A DNA stretch of 27,974 nt, taken from positions 1-27,974 of the forward strand of contig DYLI01000008.1 of the NCBI GenBank assembly GCA_020722165.1, read 5' to 3'. A program made the translations under genes and the position numbers. This document shows, in pieces, positions 23,000-27,974 of this stretch (position 1 is its first letter; each line of letters starts with the position of its first letter). Below the pieces are notes generated by a model, which saw nothing but the letters and a program-made list of their open reading frames with translations, was not told the origin of the DNA and did not search any database. This DNA is from Halothiobacillus neapolitanus. GTDB taxonomy: Bacteria > Pseudomonadota > Gammaproteobacteria > Halothiobacillales > Halothiobacillaceae.

Positions 23000-24814
23000 T
23001 TACTTGGCTTTGCCAGCAAAGCGGCGACGCGCCCATGCAAGCAGCGGTACGCCGAACAGTGCCAAACCTTCAAGACCCACGACACCGCCGCCACCGGATT
23101 CAGGCAGCGCGCGGGTGGTGGTTGCAAAGTCACCACGCACGCCGCCAATCGTCACCACACTGGTGTTGCTGGTGTTATAGCTGCTGCTGGTAGTTTGGCG
23201 CACGGTCACCTGATCGCCGGGGTTAATCACGCCGGAGGCTGTGGTGTACTCACCGGCATTGATGCGGTACTCGCCGTTTTGCACGCTGATGGACGTTGAG
23301 CCATCAAAACCGCTTGGAGTAACGCTGTTCGACTCTAGCTTGGTGGAAACTTCTTGCGAGCCAAGGGGCGTGAAACCAAACGGATTAGGTGTCACATCGG
23401 CAGCCAAATAACGCGCTGCGGCGAAATCTGCACCGTAGGCGGGTGATTGGGCGCTACCTGCAACCGTGATATAGCCATTAGGCTGAATCATGACTGCGTT
23501 GGCTGCACTCGGGTTCGCGCCAAAGGTCGTTGTCACGATACCGCTTGCGGCTTGGCCGAAGCTGGTAGCCAGACTGCCGTTCGGATTGTACGTTGCCATG
23601 GCAAAGCTGGTGTTGACGGTGTTGTACATGGCGGCACCAACCACCACCAGTTTACCGTCTGCGCGGTAAGCCAAGTCGGCTGCATCACTGCGATCAAGGC
23701 CGATCGGGGTTTTGACCCAACCGACTTGACCAAAGCTGGCATCCAGTTGTCCGTTAGCGTTCAAGCGCACCAGCGCAAAATCGCCTTCTTGACGGTAGTT
23801 ATCGTCGCCCTTGCTACGACCGCCTGCGGCCACAATGCGGCCATCGGGTTGCAAGATAACGCGGCTGGCACCGTCGTTATAAATCAGAATGGCGGTTGAG
23901 AAGCTGGCTTTGCCATCATCGTTGAATGTATTGTCCAGGGTGCCGTCTGGGTTGTAGCGCGCAAATGCAAAATCATCATTACCGTTGATAGTGCTGCAAT
24001 TTTGCGAATTGCAACTCATGCCCGCCACCAAGATTTTGCCGTCCGGCTGGATCACAATGCCATTGGCACCATCATCGGACTCACCAATTGCGGTCAACAC
24101 AATGCCGTTTTTGGCCGCACCAAAGCTGGTATCGAGCGCGCCGTTGGACAAATAGCGCACGGTCGCAAAATCATAGCCCTTGGCCACGGCATCATAGCTC
24201 CAGCCGGTGACCACAATCTTGCCATCGGCTTGCAGGGCAATATCCGAAATGGTGTCTTCATTGCTTTCAACGGCAGCGCGGAGCTTGGTGGTGACTAAAC
24301 CATCGACATCAAAGCTTTTGTCCAATGTGCCGTCGGTGTTGTAGCGAGCCAAGGCGAAGATACGGTTGTTAAAGCCTACAACTTCATCGTTTTGAATGAT
24401 TGGTTTGCCCTTCGTCCAGCCTGCGGCAATGATTTTGCCATCCGGCTGGATAACTACTGCATTGGCAACTTCGGAAAGATCGTTAGGTGCAGCAAAAAAC
24501 GCGGTCGTGATCTTGCCGCCCGTGCCGAAAGTTGTATCCAGATTGCCGTCGGTGTTGTAGCGCAACAGGGCAAAGTCGCGGTCATCCCCTTCGTTGTTAT
24601 AGGCAAAACCCGCCAAAACAAGTTTGCCATTACTTTGCAGGGCAAGGTCTTTAGCGATGTCGTTGTGCGGGCTGAACGACGTAGTTTGCTTGCCTTGTGA
24701 GCCGAAGTTGGGATCGAGTGCGCCAAATTGCGCAGGATCGAACGCGGCTTGGCTGTTGGCCGATAGCGCCAGCAGCAAGGCGGCTGAGAGTGGTGCAATG
24801 TGCAAGGTTTTCAT
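23000..24814 (-). CDS. Exported seven-repeat delta-60 protein with GlyGly-CTERM-like tail
   Basis: The protein is 604 residues from the ATG at 24814, which has an AGGA ribosome site. The longer frame to 25000 is a repeat read-through and is not used. A signal peptide ends ALSANSQA. There follow seven copies of the delta-60 pattern: an (I/L)Q(P/A)DGKI(V/L)VAG strand, a DFALARYN turn, and DGxLDxxFGxxG. Seven repeats suit a seven-bladed beta-propeller (inference). An Ig-like domain follows (about 460-560: ESNSVTPSGFDGSTSISVQNG.. in 20-residue pieces). The C-terminus LPESGGGG, a hydrophobic stretch GLALFGVPLLAWA, then RRRF resembles GlyGly-CTERM-type sorting tails cut by rhombosortase. It is probably a surface or secreted protein; the ligand is unknown. 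Confidence 0.85.
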   Translation of the reverse strand: MKTLHIAPLSAALLLALSANSQAAFDPAQFGALDPNFGSQGKQTTSFSPHNDIAKDLALQSNGKLVLAGFAYNNEGDDRDFALLRYNTDGNLDTTFGTGGKITTAFFAAPNDLSEVANAVVIQPDGKIIAAGWTKGKPIIQNDEVVGFNNRIFALARYNTDGTLDKSFDVDGLVTTKLRAAVESNEDTISDIALQADGKIVVTGWSYDAVAKGYDFATVRYLSNGALDTSFGAAKNGIVLTAIGESDDGANGIVIQPDGKILVAGMSCNSQNCSTINGNDDFAFARYNPDGTLDNTFNDDGKASFSTAILIYNDGASRVILQPDGRIVAAGGRSKGDDNYRQEGDFALVRLNANGQLDASFGQVGWVKTPIGLDRSDAADLAYRADGKLVVVGAAMYNTVNTSFAMATYNPNGSLATSFGQAASGIVTTTFGANPSAANAVMIQPNGYITVAGSAQSPAYGADFAAARYLAADVTPNPFGFTPLGSQEVSTKLESNSVTPSGFDGSTSISVQNGEYRINAGEYTTASGVINPGDQVTVRQTTSSSYNTSNTSVVTIGGVRGDFATTTRALPESGGGGVVGLEGLALFGVPLLAWARRRFAGKAK

Positions 24815-24870
24815 GGCGATGTTCCTGATTAGATTCGGGTAGAAAAGCAAGTTTGAAAAACGAAAAGTAG

Positions 24871-24950
24871 TGTAGCCCGGATGAAAATCCGGGGGGGCTT
24901 GACCACGGTCACGCCCCCCCCGGATTGCGCTGTGCTCCATCCGGGCTACA
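24871..24950. repeat. TAGCCCGGAT-family palindromic repeat, copy C
   Basis: Perfect ends TGTAGCCCGGAT (24871-24882) and ATCCGGGCTACA (24939-24950), with internal GGGGGGG and CCCCCCCC runs, form a long hairpin. It lies upstream of the delta-60 gene. Its translated read-through explains the false N-terminal extension of that gene. Confidence 0.85.
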
Positions 24951-24996
24951 AAAAAGCCGTTCAGCGAAATCTTTGGAGGATTTAGGTCTGAACGGC
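24950..24996 (-). terminator. Distal terminator of the lipoprotein gene
   Basis: Read on the minus strand, GCCGTTCAG pairs with CTGAACGGC (24988-24996 with 24956-24964) and is followed by TTTTTT. An inner AAATC/GATTT pair extends the hairpin. Confidence 0.85.
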
Positions 24997-25015
24997 ACAT
25001 GGATGATGGAGCCTC

Positions 25016-25049
25016 AAAAATCGCGAGCCTTGATAATAATGACTCGCGG
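25016..25049 (-). terminator. Proximal terminator of the lipoprotein gene
   Basis: Read on the minus strand, CGCGAG pairs with CTCGCG (25043-25048 and 25022-25027) around an A/T-rich loop, then ATTTTT. It begins about 10 bases after the stop codon. With the distal terminator it forms a tandem pair isolating the delta-60 gene from upstream transcription. Confidence 0.75.
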
Positions 25050-25057
25050 CGGAGGAG

Positions 25058-27355
25058 TTAGTAGGGGAAGGTGACGTTTGCTGTACCGCTCGTGCCTACC
25101 ACTTTGATATCAAGTGTGTATGTATCGCCATCAGCTGCTTCCACTGGCGGAACAGCAGCGGGATTACCCGCAACGGGACCGTTACCTTTATATTTAGCAG
25201 TGAATGTTACTTCGCCAGAGCTATTGGTTTTGTTAATACCATCAGTAAAAGTAACACCATCAAAAGTTGCGGGCACACCTGCTGGTAAGGGAGCACCATC
25301 ATCTTTTGCAGTTCCCGCTACAGTTACTTGGCGGCCTAGTATTGGCTCACCAAAGGTGTTGTAGATCGTTATAGTCAGTTCACGTGAACCATTGGGAGCA
25401 GTAGCAGTGTTTTGGCCTACATTGACGATAATGTCTCCGATTGACTCAGGCTTGACTTCAATTGTGGCGCTAGGCTCGCCTTGGCCATTGATAGTGAAGA
25501 TTAAGCTGAGGGTTTCGGAACCAAGGTACTTGGTCGCATCAATGTTGAACGTGGCACAACCATTTGAGCCAGTCACTGGAGTTGCGGGGTCAAGCACCAC
25601 GCCACCCAGAAGGCCAGATACCTTGAGGGCGGTATTGCCCAGTGGTGTTTGAATACCGTCATAAGCACAGATGGTGACAGGGGTTTTCTTGCCGCCATAG
25701 ACCGTGGTGGCGGAGGTGGTCAGCGTTGAGTTGGCCTGAATGCCCGCGTAGTAGGCTTCCATCAGAATCGAGCGTGAGTTGCCTGCACGTGCGGTCAGAA
25801 TGGCTTTTTGGTTCAGACGGGTGGCCGGATAGGTCATGAAGGTGGTGGCCACGCCTTGTTCGTCGGTGGTGGCCGAAGCGCCAATCACACCGTATTGCGC
25901 ACGTCCAATCACCCAAGGAATGGTAGCCCCAGCGTTGCTGCCGCCATTGGCACTAAAAGGTTCGGTGACCAACAGACGGTTGCTGTCCACTACGCTTGAG
26001 ACAATGCGGCTGCCTATCAAGTCGCGGTTGCTGCCTTGTTCAAAGTTGGATACGGCGCCCTGCTTGTTGGCACCGATCACCAGACGATCATTGATGCGCG
26101 TACCCGCAAGCGGGGCATTCGCAATAAACAGGTTGCCGCCTTCGGAAGGGTCGCCTTTGTCACCGCCAATCAAAAAGTCGCCTACACCAACCACGGGTGC
26201 GCCGCCTTGGGCGGGGTAGTTCACAATCGGCGAGTCAATCAGGCTGAAATCAATGCGAGCGTTTTTGACCGGGTTGCCAAGGCTGTCGATGGCAATGGCA
26301 CTGACGACGCGCAAATAGGTTCCGTTCAAAAAGCTCTCACCGGGTGCCAGCGGGATGGTGACTTGATTGGCCGTAATGGCTTGGCTGAATGCACCGGTGA
26401 AGGCGAGTGAGGCAATACGTCCGTCTTCAATGCTGAAGGTCAAATCGTCAATGACGGGCGTTTGAATGCCGTTTTCAACGTTGTTGTCTGCGCCGTCCGT
26501 GGTGAAACGCAGTTTAGCGACGCCAGCGGTGGTGCCAGAGCGCAAGCTGATTTGCGCCTTGCCGTTAATGGTGGTGGTGTTGACAATGCTGCCCGCCGCG
26601 CCACCGACACCCATCAGGGTTGCGCCGATTTCTGGGTTAAGCAGTTCAACCTTGACGTTGGGTGCGGGTGGTGTACCGACGGGCTCACCCACTGGGTCGG
26701 CGACGAAGATGTCGATCACGCCGGTGTCGTTCAAACCCTGGTTGGCGACGTACACGGGGGCGTTGGCAAGTGTGGCGGCCAGCGTTGAAGGCAGGCCGGT
26801 TGCAATGGCCGAGCCGACGACAATTTGTGTGCTAGCGACCAGGGTTTTTTTCGAACTTGGGTCTTCCCATGAGGCGCGAATGGTGACAGTGCCGGGGCGA
26901 TTCCATGCGTGGAAGATCATCAGAGCATTGCCGCCAGCAGCATCAACGGGGTAGCTCCAGAAGGCTTTAGGAACCTTGACAGTTGTACCGTCGGGCTGCT
27001 TTACGTCTTCGGTTTCAAAGGGTTGCGGGTAAAGTGCGCCCGCATCGGTGTAACCGCTGTCAGTATAAAACTGGACTTTGGTACCTGTTGGCGCGGGTGA
27101 TCCGTTGGCCAAGGTGAGGTGAGCAACCACCTGAGTGGAATAGATTGCGCTGACGGGCTGAACGAAACCACCACTCTGTACTGGCAATTTGCTTTGCCCG
27201 ACGCTGAGGGTGATTTTGCCTTCCGGCCCACCGCCGGTCAGGGTGTCTCCACCCGTGCCGCCACCGCCGCCACAGGCGGTAAGTAGTGCAATGGGCGCAA
27301 TGGCGAGGAGTTGCAGCGCCTTGCGGCGTAGCTGGTTAAAGAGGGTTTGGCTCAT
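25058..27355 (-). CDS. Large Ig-like-domain lipoprotein downstream of pilQ
   Basis: The protein has 765 residues. The N-terminus is a lipoprotein signal: positive MSQTLFNQLRRKALQ, a hydrophobic stretch and the lipobox LTAC with Cys28. A flexible GGGGGTGGDTLTGGG tail follows. The rest is beta-rich and built of repeated Ig-like (Big-type, intimin/invasin-like) units, seen in stretches such as GTKVQFYTDSG, ARIDFSLIDSP, GVATTFMTYPATRLN and TGSNGCATFNID. The C-terminus ends VTFPY. ATG at 27355 has an AGGAA ribosome site 9 bases upstream. It follows the secretin gene by 42 bases, so is probably co-transcribed. Likely an outer-surface or periplasmic lipoprotein; a pilus or adhesion role is inferred only from position. 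Two terminators follow it. Confidence 0.8.
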   Translation of the reverse strand: MSQTLFNQLRRKALQLLAIAPIALLTACGGGGGTGGDTLTGGGPEGKITLSVGQSKLPVQSGGFVQPVSAIYSTQVVAHLTLANGSPAPTGTKVQFYTDSGYTDAGALYPQPFETEDVKQPDGTTVKVPKAFWSYPVDAAGGNALMIFHAWNRPGTVTIRASWEDPSSKKTLVASTQIVVGSAIATGLPSTLAATLANAPVYVANQGLNDTGVIDIFVADPVGEPVGTPPAPNVKVELLNPEIGATLMGVGGAAGSIVNTTTINGKAQISLRSGTTAGVAKLRFTTDGADNNVENGIQTPVIDDLTFSIEDGRIASLAFTGAFSQAITANQVTIPLAPGESFLNGTYLRVVSAIAIDSLGNPVKNARIDFSLIDSPIVNYPAQGGAPVVGVGDFLIGGDKGDPSEGGNLFIANAPLAGTRINDRLVIGANKQGAVSNFEQGSNRDLIGSRIVSSVVDSNRLLVTEPFSANGGSNAGATIPWVIGRAQYGVIGASATTDEQGVATTFMTYPATRLNQKAILTARAGNSRSILMEAYYAGIQANSTLTTSATTVYGGKKTPVTICAYDGIQTPLGNTALKVSGLLGGVVLDPATPVTGSNGCATFNIDATKYLGSETLSLIFTINGQGEPSATIEVKPESIGDIIVNVGQNTATAPNGSRELTITIYNTFGEPILGRQVTVAGTAKDDGAPLPAGVPATFDGVTFTDGINKTNSSGEVTFTAKYKGNGPVAGNPAAVPPVEAADGDTYTLDIKVVGTSGTANVTFPY

Positions 27356-27397
27356 GGTGTTGTTTCCTAGGGTTTGGCCTATGGTGTTGCCAGTGGG

Positions 27398-27973
27398 TTA
27401 TTGGACGTTTTGAACTTCGGCAATCATGCCGTTTTCGACGATGCGCGGGGTGACGAAAATCAGCAGCTCAAATTTCTGGCTGTTTTTGAGGGTTTTGCTG
27501 AACAAGGCTCGGCCAATCCAGGGGAGATCGCCAAGGAATGGGATTTTGTCGATCTGGTTGACGTTGGTGATTTCATAAATGCCGCCGAGCACGACGGTTT
27601 CACCATTGTTGACTTGAACTTTGGTGCTGACCTCGCGCTTGTCAATCGGTGGAATGCCGTTGATTGAACGTGTGAAATCTGGCTCGTCCTTCTGTACTAC
27701 GATATCCATGATCACGTTATTGTTGGGCGTGATCTGCGGTGTGACCTTGGCTTGTAATACAGCTTCTTTGAAGACTACGGTTGTAGCGCCGCTGGATGAG
27801 GCTTCCAGATAAGGAATTTCCTTGCCTTGTTTGCTGTAGGCCGCTTGACCGTTGGCCGTGAGTACACGCGGGCTGGAGATGATTTCACCCTGGCCTTCGG
27901 CCTGCATGGCGGAAATTTCCATATCGACAAGGACGTTGGAACCAAGAATGCTCAGGCCGAGTTGTCCCATCGG
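27398..27973 (-). CDS. pilQ: Type IV pilus secretin PilQ-like, C-terminal part (partial)
   Basis: The frame runs off the right edge of the window; the codon before the first visible Met is still open, so the Met is internal. The 191 visible residues are the secretin core: LDVEISAMQAEGQGEIISSPRV-like sequence (in this protein VDMEISAMQAEGQGE), ANGQAAYSKQGKEIPY, VTPQITPNNNVIMDI, VQVNNGETVVLGGIYE, PFLGDLPWIGRALFSK and ELLIFVTPRIVEN. These fit the outer-membrane pore domain of PilQ, through which type IV pili or DNA pass. Related GspD-type secretins share some motifs, but the NNGETVVLGGIYE plus FLGDLP combination favours PilQ. Confidence 0.88.
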   Translation of the reverse strand, partial: PMGQLGLSILGSNVLVDMEISAMQAEGQGEIISSPRVLTANGQAAYSKQGKEIPYLEASSSGATTVVFKEAVLQAKVTPQITPNNNVIMDIVVQKDEPDFTRSINGIPPIDKREVSTKVQVNNGETVVLGGIYEITNVNQIDKIPFLGDLPWIGRALFSKTLKNSQKFELLIFVTPRIVENGMIAEVQNVQ

Positions 27974-27974
27974 A

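Noticed and set aside
24815..25000. In-frame N-terminal extension of the delta-60 protein (62 residues).
   Set aside because: It is read-through of a palindromic repeat and a terminator; the ATG at 24814 has a ribosome site and a signal peptide.
1..27974. tRNA, rRNA, integrase or transposase genes.
   Set aside because: None was recognised; all long frames are explained by the listed genes or are their shadows.

Overview
The window looks like chromosomal core and near-core DNA from a proteobacterium, most likely Gammaproteobacteria or Betaproteobacteria. The evidence is a class 2 (membrane-type) dihydroorotate dehydrogenase, an arsC/yffB-like gene directly upstream of dapE, an overlapping nth-DUF1841 pair, lgt-thyA with a 4-base overlap, PsiE, and a type IV pilus secretin. 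Genes are densely packed on both strands. There are no rRNA or tRNA genes, no CRISPR array, and no transposase or phage genes. I cannot assign a genus from the sequence alone.

Layout: (1) 1-3.4 kb is a glycogen/alpha-glucan operon: the 3' end of glgC, a GH57 glycosidase and malQ, tightly spaced and using TTG starts. (2) 3.4-9.4 kb has a small DUF4124 exported protein facing a minus-strand run read as yffB-like, dapE, uppP, DUF2868 membrane protein, DUF3482 GTPase. (3) 9.4-11.5 kb holds a secreted GH5 endoglucanase with two C-terminal CBM2-like modules. It is preceded by a c-di-GMP-I (GEMM) riboswitch and closed by a strong terminator. (4) 11.5-18.7 kb has nth-DUF1841 (minus) divergent from pyrD, then folD, a PAS-GGDEF-EAL membrane protein and a stand-alone MnmC-type oxidoreductase. 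(5) 18.8-22.9 kb has rlmI, lgt-thyA and psiE-folA. (6) 23.0-28.0 kb (minus) has the 3' end of a pilQ-like secretin, a large Ig-like lipoprotein and a seven-repeat delta-60 protein with a C-terminal surface-sorting-like tail.

Two themes stand out. The first is cyclic di-GMP and the cell surface. One gene can make and/or break c-di-GMP, a riboswitch that should sense it sits in front of a secreted cellulase, and the far end encodes pilus and surface proteins. The second is the number of short palindromic intergenic repeats. At least four families are present: TTAGCCACAGAG, TAGCCCGGAT, a CCCTC/GAGGG family and a C-rich/G-rich CCCCCTTT family. A further single element, GTTCGCCCTGAG, also occurs. 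Several of these touch coding sequence: one gives a C-terminal extension to the arsC-like protein, and others sit on the stop codons of thyA and the GTPase. The over-long upstream reading frames of the GH5 and delta-60 genes are explained by the riboswitch and by a repeat respectively.

I saw no clearly novel defence, mobile or biosynthetic system. The best leads are the riboswitch-cellulase unit, the DUF2868/DUF3482 membrane-GTPase pair and the pilQ-linked surface-protein cluster.
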